Source: Pseudomonas sp. UBA4617 (GTDB lineage: Bacteria; Pseudomonadota; Gammaproteobacteria; Pseudomonadales; Pseudomonadaceae). From it: 64,000 bases of DNA. Made by a program: the position numbers and the translations under genes. Shown one piece after another: positions 51,900 through 60,924 of the stretch. The stretch lies in NCBI RefSeq assembly GCF_002386445.1, contig NZ_DGIR01000026.1, forward strand, positions 124,001 through 188,000, read 5' to 3'. The notes beneath the pieces were generated by a model. That model saw only the letters and a program-made list of their open reading frames with translations. It was not told the DNA's origin and did no database searches. How positions within the stretch are numbered: the first letter of the stretch is position 1; each line of letters opens with the position of its first letter.

Positions 51900-54119
51900 T
51901 CAGTAAAGGTCTACCGGGTCGACATCCAGTGACCAGCGTACCTGGCGCCCGCTCGGTATTTGCTCCAACACTAGCAACCAGGCGCTGATCAGTCGATGCA
52001 AAGGCGCGCGGGTATTGGCCTGTAGCAACAGTTGCGCGCGGAAGCGCCCGGCCCGCCGCTCCATCGGGGCCGGCACCGGCCCCAGCAGCTCGATGCCTGC
52101 CAGGCCCTGCTCGGCTACCAGACGCTCGGCGGCGGCGCAGGCCTCGTCGAGGAAACCTTCGGCCTGCCCTGGCCGGTGTGCTTCGGCGCGCAGCAGCGCC
52201 AGGTGCGAGTAGGGCGGCAGCCCTGCCGCCCGGCGCTCTTGCAGGGCCTGCTCGGCAAAGGCGAAGTAGCCCTGTTCGGTCAGTTGCACCAGCAGGGGAT
52301 GGTCGGCCAGGTGGGTCTGGATGATGACCTTGCCAGGCTCTTCGGCACGCCCGGCACGCCCGGCCACTTGCACGATCAGCTGTGCCATGCGCTCGCTGGC
52401 GCGGAAATCGCCGGAGAACAGCCCGCCATCGGCATCAAGGATCGCCACCAGGGTCACCCGTGGGAAGTGGTGGCCCTTGGCGAGCATCTGCGTGCCGACA
52501 AGAATGCTCGGTTGGCCGCGCTGGATGGTGCTGAACAGGTTGTGCATGGCGTCCTTGCGTGCCGTGCTGTCGCGGTCCACGCGCAGGATCGGGTAATCCG
52601 GGAACAGCACCTTGAGGCGCTCTTCGGCCCGCTCGGTACCGGCGCCAACCGGGCGCAGGTCGACATGGCTGCATTGCGGGCACTGGTGCGGCAGGCGTTC
52701 GTCATAACCGCAATGGTGGCAGCGCAGCACGCCGGAGCGTTGGTGCACGGTCATGCGCGCATCGCAGCGCGGACACTCCGACAGCCAGCCGCAGTCGTGG
52801 CACAGCAAGGTCGGGGCAAAACCGCGGCGATTGAGGAACACCAGCACCTGCTGGCCCGCCTCCAGTGTCTGCCGGATGGCCTGCTGCAACGGGCCGCTGA
52901 TGCCACTGTCCAGCGGCAAGCTCTTGACGTCCAGGCGCAGCATGCGCGGTGGCCGGGCGCCGCCGGCGCGCTGGTTCAGGCGCAACAGGCGGTAGCGCCC
53001 GTTGAGGGCGTTATGCAGGGTTTCCAGTGACGGTGTGGCCGAGCCGAGCAGGATCGGGATGTTTTCCTGGCGGGCGCGCACCAGCGCCAGGTCGCGGGCG
53101 TGGTAGCGCAGGCCTTCCTGCTGTTTATAGGAACCGTCATGTTCTTCGTCGATGATGATCAGGCCAGGGTTTTTCATCGGCGTGAACAACGCCGAGCGGG
53201 TACCGATGATGATGTCCGCTTCACCGTCCCGTGCCGCCAGCCAGGCGTCCAGGCGCTCGCGGTCGTTCACCGCCGAATGCAGCAGGGCGATGCGGGCATT
53301 GAAACGCTGCTCGAAGCGCGCCAGGGTCTGCGGGCCGAGGTTGATCTCCGGAATCAGCACCAATGCCTGTTTGCCGGCTTCCAGGGTTTCCCGGATCAAT
53401 TGCAGGTAGACCTCGGTCTTGCCGCTGCCGGTCACGCCAGCCAGCAGGAACGCCGCGAAGCCGCCGAAGCCTTCGCGCACGGCATCAAAGGCCTCGCGTT
53501 GCTCTTCGTTGAGCGGTAGCTCAGGTTGCGCCAGCCAGTGTTCGTGGCGCAACGCCGGGAGGTGGCGGCGCACCTCGATCTGCACCAGGTCCTTGGCCAG
53601 CAGCAGGTCGAGGCTGTCCTTGTTCAGGTTGAGTTTGGCCAGCAGGCTGTGGGCCACGCCGTGCGGGTGCTGGGCCAGGGTCTTGAGGGCGTCGCGCTGG
53701 CGTGGGGCACGGGCGATGCGCGGGTCTTCCAGGCGGGCGCCGGGGGCGACATGCCAGAAGCGCTCCTGGCGCATCTCGGCCGGTTCGCCCTGGCGCAGCA
53801 GCGTTGGCAGGGCCCAGCTCAGGGTGTCGCCCAGGCTGTGCTGGTAGTACTGGGCGGTCCACAGACACAGCTTGAACAGCGATGGCGGGATCGGTGACAC
53901 CGGGTCGAGCAGGGCGCTGGCCGGTTTCAGCTTGTCTGCCGGCACCTCGCTGCGCTCACAGACCTCTACCAGCACGCCGATCATTTCGCGGCGGCCGAAT
54001 GGCACGCGAACACGCATGCCCGGAGTCAAGGCCTGGCGCGCCATGCTCGCCGGTGCCTTGTAGTCGAACAGGCGACGCAGCGGGGAGGGCAGGGCAAGGC
54101 GCAGAATGACGTCGGACAC
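51900..54119 (-). CDS. priA: Primosomal replication restart helicase
   Basis: A 739-residue superfamily 2 helicase restarting stalled forks. The N-terminal DNA-binding part begins VSDVILRLALPSPLRRLFDY. Walker A is GVTGSGKTEVYLQL and the DExH box IIIDEEHDGSYKQ. A zinc-binding insert has paired cysteines (CHDCGWLSECPRCD and CHHCGYDERLPHQCPQC). The best start by length is a GTG at 54119; no clear Shine-Dalgarno is seen, and a GTG at 54194 is also in frame. It is divergent from rpmE. Confidence 0.95.
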   Translation of the reverse strand: MSDVILRLALPSPLRRLFDYKAPASMARQALTPGMRVRVPFGRREMIGVLVEVCERSEVPADKLKPASALLDPVSPIPPSLFKLCLWTAQYYQHSLGDTLSWALPTLLRQGEPAEMRQERFWHVAPGARLEDPRIARAPRQRDALKTLAQHPHGVAHSLLAKLNLNKDSLDLLLAKDLVQIEVRRHLPALRHEHWLAQPELPLNEEQREAFDAVREGFGGFAAFLLAGVTGSGKTEVYLQLIRETLEAGKQALVLIPEINLGPQTLARFEQRFNARIALLHSAVNDRERLDAWLAARDGEADIIIGTRSALFTPMKNPGLIIIDEEHDGSYKQQEGLRYHARDLALVRARQENIPILLGSATPSLETLHNALNGRYRLLRLNQRAGGARPPRMLRLDVKSLPLDSGISGPLQQAIRQTLEAGQQVLVFLNRRGFAPTLLCHDCGWLSECPRCDARMTVHQRSGVLRCHHCGYDERLPHQCPQCSHVDLRPVGAGTERAEERLKVLFPDYPILRVDRDSTARKDAMHNLFSTIQRGQPSILVGTQMLAKGHHFPRVTLVAILDADGGLFSGDFRASERMAQLIVQVAGRAGRAEEPGKVIIQTHLADHPLLVQLTEQGYFAFAEQALQERRAAGLPPYSHLALLRAEAHRPGQAEGFLDEACAAAERLVAEQGLAGIELLGPVPAPMERRAGRFRAQLLLQANTRAPLHRLISAWLLVLEQIPSGRQVRWSLDVDPVDLY

Positions 54120-54188
54120 GCGGAAAGTCTCGGAGGGCGTTTCAAGAACTGGCGAGCCTAGCAGACGACGGTCGGTGCAAGCGACAAC

Positions 54189-54216
54189 TTGCACTGGCGC
54201 AGCGCTCTGGTATTAT
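54189..54216 (+). promoter_or_regulatory. Candidate sigma-70 promoter of rpmE
   Basis: TTGCAC (54189-54194) and TATTAT (54211-54216) are separated by 16 bases, about 70 bases before the rpmE ATG. Confidence 0.6.
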
Positions 54217-54286
54217 TCGCCGCCTAATTACGTGCGGTATTCAACAATTGGTGTTGGGTGGCGGCACGCAGCTCGAGGAAGTGACC

Positions 54287-54502
54287 ATGAAAGCAGATAT
54301 TCATCCGAACTACGAAGTAGTTGCAGTCACCTGCAGCTGCGGCAACAAGTTCGAAACTCGTTCGACCCTGGGCAGCACCCTGGCGATCGACGTTTGCAAC
54401 CTGTGCCACCCGTTCTACACCGGTAAGCAGAAAGTTCTGGACACCGGTGGTCGCGTACAGAAGTTCGCCGATCGCTTCGGTATGTTCGGTACCAAGAAGT
54501 AA
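54287..54502 (+). CDS. rpmE: 50S ribosomal protein L31
   Basis: A 71-residue zinc-type (C+) L31. Metal ligands are in VTCSCGNKF and CNLCHPFY. MKADIHPNYEVV is the standard start; the frame is open 13 codons further up but without support. CGAGGAAG lies before the ATG. It bridges the ribosomal subunits at the central protuberance. A strong terminator follows 40 bases after the stop. Confidence 0.97.
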   Translation: MKADIHPNYEVVAVTCSCGNKFETRSTLGSTLAIDVCNLCHPFYTGKQKVLDTGGRVQKFADRFGMFGTKK

Positions 54503-54541
54503 TCATGCGCATGGCGAACCCCTCGGGTTTCGCATTGCTGC

Positions 54542-54573
54542 AAAAAAGGGCGCCCCTCGTGGGCGCCTTTTTT
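54542..54573 (+). terminator. rpmE terminator, overlapping the next gene's 5' end
   Basis: Six A, then GGCGCCC, loop CTCGT, GGGCGCC and six T. The T-run ends directly before the ATG at 54574, a likely start of the nuclease gene. Confidence 0.9.
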
Positions 54574-55326
54574 ATGGCTGTCGTCTGGCACTTTCCGGCC
54601 CAGGCGTTCTGCTTGCTGCCGGACAGGCCTCAGCAGGTGGCGGTGCGCCAGGTGGTGGACGGCGATACCTTGCGTCTGGTCGACGGTCGCAGCGTGCGGC
54701 TGATAGGCATCAATGCCCCGGAGATCGGTCGCAACGGGCGTAGCAGCGAACCCTATGCGGAGGCCGCCAGGCGGCGCCTGCAGGTATTGGTCAAGGCCAG
54801 TGACGGGCGAGTCGGTCTGGTGCCTGGCATCGACAGCAAAGACAAGTACGGCCGAACCTTGGCGCATATCTATTCCAGCAATGGCGACAATCTGGCAGCG
54901 CAATTGCTCGGAGAGGGCTTGGGCTATCGGGTGGCGGTTGCCCCCAATGTGCGCCTCAGTGCTTGCCACCAGCTTGCCGAGCAGGCGGCGCGCAAGGCTG
55001 GCGCCGGCCTGTGGCGACGCTCGCCAGTGCTGCGTGCCGAACAGGTGCGGCAGTCCGGTTTCGCCGTTGTCGCTGGCCGTATCGAAGCTGTGCAGCGCAA
55101 CCGTGGCGGAGTTTGGCTGAACCTGGACGATGCCGTGGTGCTGCAGGTTCCCGCTCGTCTGCTACGCAACTTCCCCGCCGGCTTCTTCGATAACCTCAAG
55201 GGACGCCAAGTCGAAGCGCGTGGCTGGGTGCTGGATCGTTCCCGCAAGGGCGGCCTCAAGCCAGGGCAGCGGCGCTGGCTGTTGTCATTGACCGATCCAG
55301 GCATGTTGGAGCGTATTTCAGGCTAA
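54574..55326 (+). CDS. Secreted thermonuclease-family nuclease
   Basis: A 250-residue SNase-like protein. The N-terminus MAVVWHFPAQAFCLLPD looks like a short signal peptide. Active-site segments are VRQVVDGDTLRLVDGR, RLIGINAPEIG with the catalytic region, KDKYGRTLAHIYS and LLGEGLGYRV. A C-terminal OB-like extension of about 90 residues follows. The frame is open from 54505 (3 bases after rpmE), but the stretch 54542-54573 is the rpmE terminator, which is why I prefer the ATG at 54574. Neither start has a good ribosome site, so the start is uncertain. Confidence 0.75.
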   Translation: MAVVWHFPAQAFCLLPDRPQQVAVRQVVDGDTLRLVDGRSVRLIGINAPEIGRNGRSSEPYAEAARRRLQVLVKASDGRVGLVPGIDSKDKYGRTLAHIYSSNGDNLAAQLLGEGLGYRVAVAPNVRLSACHQLAEQAARKAGAGLWRRSPVLRAEQVRQSGFAVVAGRIEAVQRNRGGVWLNLDDAVVLQVPARLLRNFPAGFFDNLKGRQVEARGWVLDRSRKGGLKPGQRRWLLSLTDPGMLERISG

Positions 55327-55503
55327 AAGTTGTAGACATTTCGCTATTGGATTGTACACACTGTGGACCGTATGCCCCGTGGGTTATAGCGTAAAGTCGT
55401 AGGCTAAAGGCCTTGACACAAGTGACCGGCCAGTCTTGTGGCTACCCGGCTCTTTGCGTATCCTCGGCGGTCCGTCAGAACAGTAAACAGCGGAATGCCC
55501 ACC

Positions 55504-56772
55504 ATGTCAGACCTGAAAACCGCCGCTCTCGATTATCACGCCCAACCTCGTCCGGGGAAACTGAGCGTCGAACTTTCCAAGCCCACTGCCACCGCACGTG
55601 ACCTCGCCCTGGCCTACAGCCCAGGCGTTGCAGAGCCCGTGCGCGAAATCGGCCGTGATCCGGAGCTGGCTTACAAATACACCGGCAAGGGCAACCTGGT
55701 TGCGGTGATTTCCGATGGCACTGCCATCCTCGGTCTGGGCGACCTCGGCCCGCTGGCCTCCAAGCCGGTCATGGAAGGTAAAGGCGTACTGTTCAAGCGT
55801 TTCGCCGGTATCGACGTGTTCGACATCGAAGTGGAGTCGGAAAGCCCACAGGCATTCATCGACACCGTTCGCCGTATTTCGATCACCTTCGGTGGTATCA
55901 ACCTTGAAGACATCAAGGCCCCTGAGTGCTTCGAAATCGAGCGCACCCTGATTGAGCAATGCGACATCCCGGTGTTCCACGATGACCAGCACGGTACCGC
56001 CATCGTCACCGCGGCCGGCATGATCAACGCCCTGGAAATCGCCGGCAAGAAACTGGAAGACGCCAAGATCGTCTGCCTGGGTGCTGGTGCTGCTGCCATC
56101 TCCTGCATGAAGCTGCTGGTGAGCATGGGCGCCAAGGTCGAGAACATCTACATGATCGACCGCAGCGGCGTGATCCACGCGGGCCGCGACGACCTCAACC
56201 AGTACAAGGCGCAGTTCGCCCACGCGACCGACAAGCGCACCCTGGCTGACGCCCTCAACGGTGCCGACGTGTTCGTAGGCCTGTCGGGCCCGAACTTGCT
56301 GAGCGCCGAAGGTCTGAAGTCGATGGCTGCCAACCCGATCGTGTTCGCCTGCTCGAACCCGGACCCGGAAATCTCGCCGGAGCTGGCGCACGCCACCCGC
56401 AGCGACGTGATCATGGCTACTGGCCGTTCCGACTACCCGAACCAGGTCAACAACGTACTGGGCTTCCCGTTCATCTTCCGCGGTGCCCTGGACGTGCGCG
56501 CCAAGCGCATCAACGAAGAAATGAAGATCGCTGCCGCTATCGCCCTGAAGGACCTGGCCAAGCTGCCAGTGCCGAAGGAAGTCTGCGAAGCCTATGGCGT
56601 CGAAGGCCTGGAGTTCGGTCGTGAGTACATCATTCCGAAGCCGCTGGACGCCCGCCTGATCACCGTCGTTTCCGACGCTGTGGCCAAGGCCGCCATCGAA
56701 TCCGGCGTCGCTACCCTGCCGTATCCGAAGCACTACCCGCTGAAGAGCGTGGATGACGTGTTCAACGGCTGA
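55504..56772 (+). CDS. maeB: Malic enzyme (short NAD(P) form)
   Basis: A 422-residue oxidative decarboxylase converting malate to pyruvate. LALAYSPGVAEPVREI opens the catalytic domain, KGVLFKRFAGIDVFDIEV and FHDDQHGTAIVTAAG hold metal and substrate residues, VCLGAGAAAISCMKLL binds the nucleotide, and ACSNPDPEISPE follows. The enteric MaeB carries an extra phosphotransacetylase-like domain of about 330 residues; it is absent here. MSDLKTAALDYHAQPR is the normal start. The 177-base gap upstream contains TTGACA at 55413-55418 but no clear -10. Confidence 0.94.
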   Translation: MSDLKTAALDYHAQPRPGKLSVELSKPTATARDLALAYSPGVAEPVREIGRDPELAYKYTGKGNLVAVISDGTAILGLGDLGPLASKPVMEGKGVLFKRFAGIDVFDIEVESESPQAFIDTVRRISITFGGINLEDIKAPECFEIERTLIEQCDIPVFHDDQHGTAIVTAAGMINALEIAGKKLEDAKIVCLGAGAAAISCMKLLVSMGAKVENIYMIDRSGVIHAGRDDLNQYKAQFAHATDKRTLADALNGADVFVGLSGPNLLSAEGLKSMAANPIVFACSNPDPEISPELAHATRSDVIMATGRSDYPNQVNNVLGFPFIFRGALDVRAKRINEEMKIAAAIALKDLAKLPVPKEVCEAYGVEGLEFGREYIIPKPLDARLITVVSDAVAKAAIESGVATLPYPKHYPLKSVDDVFNG

Positions 56773-56794
56773 TTGCAGCTGAGCGAAACAAGAA

Positions 56795-56824
56795 AGCCCC
56801 GGCTCGCATGAGCCGGGGCTTTTT
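56795..56824. terminator. Terminator between maeB and ponA
   Basis: The stem AGCCCCGGCTC with loop GCAT and GAGCCGGGGCT is followed by a T-run. It serves maeB and possibly the convergent ponA. Confidence 0.9.
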
Positions 56825-56870
56825 GTTTGCCGCTGTCCCGATGAGTGCGGTCCTGCAGGGGGGGGCTGCT

Positions 56871-59321
56871 TCAGAACAGATCCATTGGTGCCGCTTCATC
56901 CGCTGGCAGCGGGCTGCCCGGCGCCGCTCCGGTGCCCAGTTCGTCCACCGAAGGCGGCGAATCCTCGGCCTTGAACAGCTCGAAGTAGGCATTCGGCGTG
57001 CTTGGCGAGGCAGCCCGACCGCTGACCGGATCGACGCGCAGGCTGAGGATGCCCTCCGGCTCTGCGGGCGGATGTTCAGGCTTGTCCTTGAGTGCCGCCC
57101 CCATGAAGCTCATCCAGATCGGGAGTGCCGCCGTGCCGCCGTATTCGCGACGACCAAGGGTTTCGGGCTGGTCGAAGCCGACCCACACGGTGGTCACGTA
57201 GTCGGCGTTGTAGCCGGAGAACCAGGCGTCCTTGGACTCGTTGGTGGTACCGGTCTTGCCGGCCAGGTCGGTACGGCCCAGCGCCAGCGCCCGGCGACCG
57301 GTGCCGCGCTTGATCACATCCTGCAGCATGCTGGTGAGGATGTAGGTGGTACGCCCGTCGATGATCTGTTCGGCCACGGCTGGCGCCTGCGGTGCAGCTG
57401 CCACCTGGCTGAAGGCGGGCGCTTCACCCGGCATGGCTGCGGTACTGATCGGCTGTTCAGGCGCCGCCAGGCCGGCGTGGTCCTCGGCGCCTTGCGGTAC
57501 CCGCGCCGGGTTGGCGGTGAACAGGGTCTCGCCGCTGCGGCTCTCGATGCGCTCGATCAGGTACGGGGTAACCTTGTAGCCGCCGTTGGCAAAGGTGCTC
57601 CAGCCGGTGGCAATTTCCATCGGGGTCAGCGTAGCGGTGCCCAGGGCCAGCGACAGGTTGCGCGGCAGGTCCTGTTTGTTGAAGCCGAACTTGGCAATGT
57701 AGTCGATGGTGCGGTCCACGCCCATGGCTTGCAGCAGGCGGATCGACACCAGGTTACGTGACTTGTAAAGGGCCTCGCGCATGCGGATAGGGCCAAGGAA
57801 GGTGTTGGTGTCGTTCTTCGGTCGCCAGACCTTGTCCAGGTACTCGTCAACGAACACGATCGGAGCATCGTTGACCAGGCTGGAAGCGGTATAACCGCTA
57901 TCCAGGGCGGCACTGTAGATGAACGGTTTGAAGCTGGAGCCCGGCTGGCGCTTGGCCTGCATGGCGCGGTTGTAGTTGCTCTGCTCGAACGAGAAGCCGC
58001 CAACCAGCGCGCGGATGGCACCGCTGTAAGGGTCGAGGGTGACCAGCGCACTCTGGGCCCCAGGTACCTGGCTGAATTTGAGCTTGCCATCCTCCAGGCG
58101 CTGGACACGTACCAGGTCGCCGACCTGGGCTACATCTGCCGGTGACTGCGGCGAGCGGCCCTGAGCATTGCTGTTGATGAAGGGGCGGGCCCATTTCATG
58201 GTGTCCCAGGCCACCAGTTCTTCCTGGCCGCTACGGGTCAGCACCTTGACGCCAGTCTTTTCGACCTGGGTGACAATGGCCGGCTCCAGACCCCCTAACG
58301 TGCGCTGCTTGCCCAGTTCCTGCAGCCAGGCCGCCTGGGTGCGGCCCGGGAAGCGTGCTTCCGGCCCGCGGTAGCCGTGGCGCTCGTCATACTCGGAAAG
58401 ACCGTTGAGGATGGCCTTGTTGGCCATTTCCTGCATGTCACTGGGCACCGTGGTGGTGACGCGGAAGCCTTCGGTATAGGCCTCGCTGCCGTAACGACCG
58501 ACCATTTCGGCGCGGGCCATTTCCGCGATATAGGGTGCGTTCACTTCCGGTGCGGGCACGTGATAGCTGGCATTCAACGGCTCGGCCAGGGCGGCCTGGT
58601 AGCTGGCTTCGTCGATCTTGCCCAGCTTGTACATGCGGCCGAGGATCCAGTCGCGGCGCTCCTTGGCGCGCACCGGGTTGGCCAGCGGGTTGAAGCGCGA
58701 CGGGGCCTTGGGCAGCCCGGCAATCATCGCCATCTGCGCCAGGCTCACATCGCGAATCGACTTGCCGTAGTACACCTGCGCGGCGGCATCGATACCGTAG
58801 GCGCGGTTGCCCAGGTAGATCTTGTTCACGTAGAGCTCGAGGATCTCGTCCTTGGTCAGCTCACGTTCGATCTGCAGGGCCAGCAGGATCTCGTTGGTCT
58901 TGCGCGAGAAACTGCGTTCGCTGGTGAGGAAGAAGTTCTTCGCCACCTGCATGGTGATGGTGCTGCCGCCGGTCTGGATATGCCCGGTTTTTACCAACTG
59001 GGTCGCGGCGCGCATCAGGCTGCTGGGGTCGACACCGTAGTGATTGAGGAAATTGTCGTCCTCGGCTGACAGAAGCGCCTGGATGAATTGTGGGGGGATT
59101 TCCGCGAAGCGGATCGGCGAGCGGCGCATTTCGCCGAACTCGGCAATCAGCTTGCCGTCGCTGCTGTACACCCGCAGGGGGATCTGCAACTGGATGCTTC
59201 TAAGCGAATCGACCGAGGGCAGGCTGGGGCTAAGATACAGAAACGCACCGCTCACACCGAGTACGAGCGCGCAGATGACTGCGACGGAAGACCACCAGAA
59301 GAACTTCAGCAAGCGTATCAA
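56871..59321 (-). CDS. ponA: Penicillin-binding protein 1A
   Basis: An 816-residue bifunctional peptidoglycan synthase. One N-terminal helix (AVICALVLGVSGAFLYL) precedes the GT51 glycosyltransferase (AEDDNFLNHYGVD, E87; GGSTITMQVAKNFF; LELYVNKIYLGNRAYG), an OB-like insert, and the transpeptidase with SxxK in PGSSFKPFIY, a SRN motif in KSRNLVSIRLL and KTGTTNESKDAWF. It is divergent from the pil operon, the same order as mrcA-hof-aroK in E. coli. Confidence 0.96.
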   Translation of the reverse strand: MIRLLKFFWWSSVAVICALVLGVSGAFLYLSPSLPSVDSLRSIQLQIPLRVYSSDGKLIAEFGEMRRSPIRFAEIPPQFIQALLSAEDDNFLNHYGVDPSSLMRAATQLVKTGHIQTGGSTITMQVAKNFFLTSERSFSRKTNEILLALQIERELTKDEILELYVNKIYLGNRAYGIDAAAQVYYGKSIRDVSLAQMAMIAGLPKAPSRFNPLANPVRAKERRDWILGRMYKLGKIDEASYQAALAEPLNASYHVPAPEVNAPYIAEMARAEMVGRYGSEAYTEGFRVTTTVPSDMQEMANKAILNGLSEYDERHGYRGPEARFPGRTQAAWLQELGKQRTLGGLEPAIVTQVEKTGVKVLTRSGQEELVAWDTMKWARPFINSNAQGRSPQSPADVAQVGDLVRVQRLEDGKLKFSQVPGAQSALVTLDPYSGAIRALVGGFSFEQSNYNRAMQAKRQPGSSFKPFIYSAALDSGYTASSLVNDAPIVFVDEYLDKVWRPKNDTNTFLGPIRMREALYKSRNLVSIRLLQAMGVDRTIDYIAKFGFNKQDLPRNLSLALGTATLTPMEIATGWSTFANGGYKVTPYLIERIESRSGETLFTANPARVPQGAEDHAGLAAPEQPISTAAMPGEAPAFSQVAAAPQAPAVAEQIIDGRTTYILTSMLQDVIKRGTGRRALALGRTDLAGKTGTTNESKDAWFSGYNADYVTTVWVGFDQPETLGRREYGGTAALPIWMSFMGAALKDKPEHPPAEPEGILSLRVDPVSGRAASPSTPNAYFELFKAEDSPPSVDELGTGAAPGSPLPADEAAPMDLF

Positions 59322-59506
59322 GGCTTTTCGGTGTCCAGGTTGGGAGTGGATTGCACGCGGGTCCGGCGGACCAAAAAACGCTGGGCATTATAAGCATTTT
59401 TTAGCCTCTCCGGGTTACCGGTCAGGCTGCCCGTCGCCTCGAGGCGACGGCGCGGCCCGGTCTTTGCGGGGTTGCTACAGATAGCTGCGGCTACGACAAG
59501 GAAGCC

Positions 59507-60391
59507 ATGATGCTAGGACGCTTCGGCAAGAATGCGGGTTCACTCGTGGGGGTGGAAATAGCCCCTGATACTGTTCGTGTCGTGCAACTGCAGCGGCGTG
59601 GCCGGCGCTACCGGGTGCATGCCTCGGCGCAGGAACCGTTCGAGCCGCCAATTGGCAACGATTGGCTGGCAGAGCCCGTGGCAGTGGTGGCCGCCTTGCG
59701 GCGCGCCTGGCGCCGCAGCGGCCTGGGGCAACGCCGAGTCGCGCTGGCGCTGCCGGCCAACCTGGTGATTTGCAAGCTGTGCCAGCTTCCAGCGGGCCAG
59801 GATGAGGCGGAAATGGAGGCGCAGTTGCTGGCTGACGCAGAGCGGCTGTTTCCTTTTCCGTTGGAAGACCTTGCCCTGGATTTCCAGGTCATCGGAGGCT
59901 CCGGCGTTCAGCCAGGTTGCGTCGAGGTAATGGTGGCTGCATGTCGGCAGAGTGCGATGACGCCCCTCGAAGCCATCGTCGACGAGGCGGGGTTGCAGTT
60001 GGAGGCCGTGGAAATCGACAGCATCGCCTTGTGCCGCCTGTTGCCAGGTAGCGAGGCCAAGACAGCAGCGCTGCTGCGTATCGAAGCGCACGGCGCGACG
60101 CTTTATGACTGGCAGCCGGGGCGGCTGCACCAGCGCCGGGACCTGCAAGTGGCTGGAGCGGGTATGAAAGAACGGTTGCCCGAGTGCCTGCACGCGCTGT
60201 TTGCCGATGGGCCCCGGCCCGCGGGCCTGTGGCTTGTCAGTAGTACCCCGATCGACCCGGGCTGGCTGCAAAGCCTGAGCGCCCGGCTGCACATGCCTTG
60301 TCGGCATCTGCCCGGCCTGGCTGGGCTTGAGCACGTCGATGGCTCGATGATCCTGGCATGCGGCCTGGCGCTTGGCGGGTTGCAGCCATGA
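59507..60391 (+). CDS. pilM: Type IV pilus/DNA-uptake protein PilM
   Basis: A 294-residue actin-like cytosolic protein, shorter than the usual 354 of P. aeruginosa PilM. VGVEIAPDTVRVVQLQRR is the first phosphate loop region, and LLADAERLFPFPLEDLALDFQ is the conserved central helix. It binds the N-terminus of PilN in the pilus inner-membrane platform. Two ATGs (59507, 59510) follow AAGGAAG. It overlaps pilN by 4 bases. Confidence 0.88.
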   Translation: MMLGRFGKNAGSLVGVEIAPDTVRVVQLQRRGRRYRVHASAQEPFEPPIGNDWLAEPVAVVAALRRAWRRSGLGQRRVALALPANLVICKLCQLPAGQDEAEMEAQLLADAERLFPFPLEDLALDFQVIGGSGVQPGCVEVMVAACRQSAMTPLEAIVDEAGLQLEAVEIDSIALCRLLPGSEAKTAALLRIEAHGATLYDWQPGRLHQRRDLQVAGAGMKERLPECLHALFADGPRPAGLWLVSSTPIDPGWLQSLSARLHMPCRHLPGLAGLEHVDGSMILACGLALGGLQP

Positions 60392-60924
60392 TGCGGCTGA
60401 ACCTGCTGCCCTGGCGCGAACGGCAGCGCCAGGCCGCACTCCGCCGTTTTCGCCGACAGCTGGTCGCTGGCGCACTGTTGGCCCTTTGCGCGGTGACGCT
60501 GGTCGACCAGCTGGCCCGCCAGCGCGGCGAGCACCTGGCCCTTGCCAATAGCCAGCGCGAGGCAGCCATTGGCCTGTTGAATGAACAGCTGCAGCCGCTG
60601 GCCGATGTGCGGGAGCGGCATGAAACCCTGCTCGCCCGCGCGATGTCACTGGAAAGCTTGCGCGCCAACCAGGATGTACTCGCCGACGTGTTCGCGGACC
60701 TTGAGGCTGCGTTGCCACAAGGCATTCAGTTGCTCGATCTCAGCCTTGAAAGCGGCCGCCTGCAGGTAACGGGGCTGGCCACGTCGGGTGCCGTGGTCGC
60801 GCAGTTCATGCGCGACCTGGAGCGCTCAAGTGCATTGCTCGACCTGGAACTCAAGCGCATGAGAAGCCTGCCGGGCGGCGATGAGTTTCTGCTGAGTGCG
60901 CGTGTTTCGGCGTTCTGGTCATGA
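60388..60924 (+). CDS. pilN: Type IV pilus/DNA-uptake protein PilN
   Basis: A 178-residue bitopic protein. The N-terminus MMRLNLLPWRERQRQAALRR carries the INLLPWR-type PilM-binding motif. One helix (LVAGALLALCAVTLVDQLA), a coiled coil and a ferredoxin-like periplasmic domain follow. The start overlaps the pilM stop (ATGA). It forms a heterodimer with PilO in known systems. Confidence 0.9.
   Translation: MMRLNLLPWRERQRQAALRRFRRQLVAGALLALCAVTLVDQLARQRGEHLALANSQREAAIGLLNEQLQPLADVRERHETLLARAMSLESLRANQDVLADVFADLEAALPQGIQLLDLSLESGRLQVTGLATSGAVVAQFMRDLERSSALLDLELKRMRSLPGGDEFLLSARVSAFWS

Noticed and set aside
49816..51906. 696-codon open frame on the plus strand
   Set aside because: Antisense shadow of argS; no motif or ribosome site, and composition is unlike real proteins.
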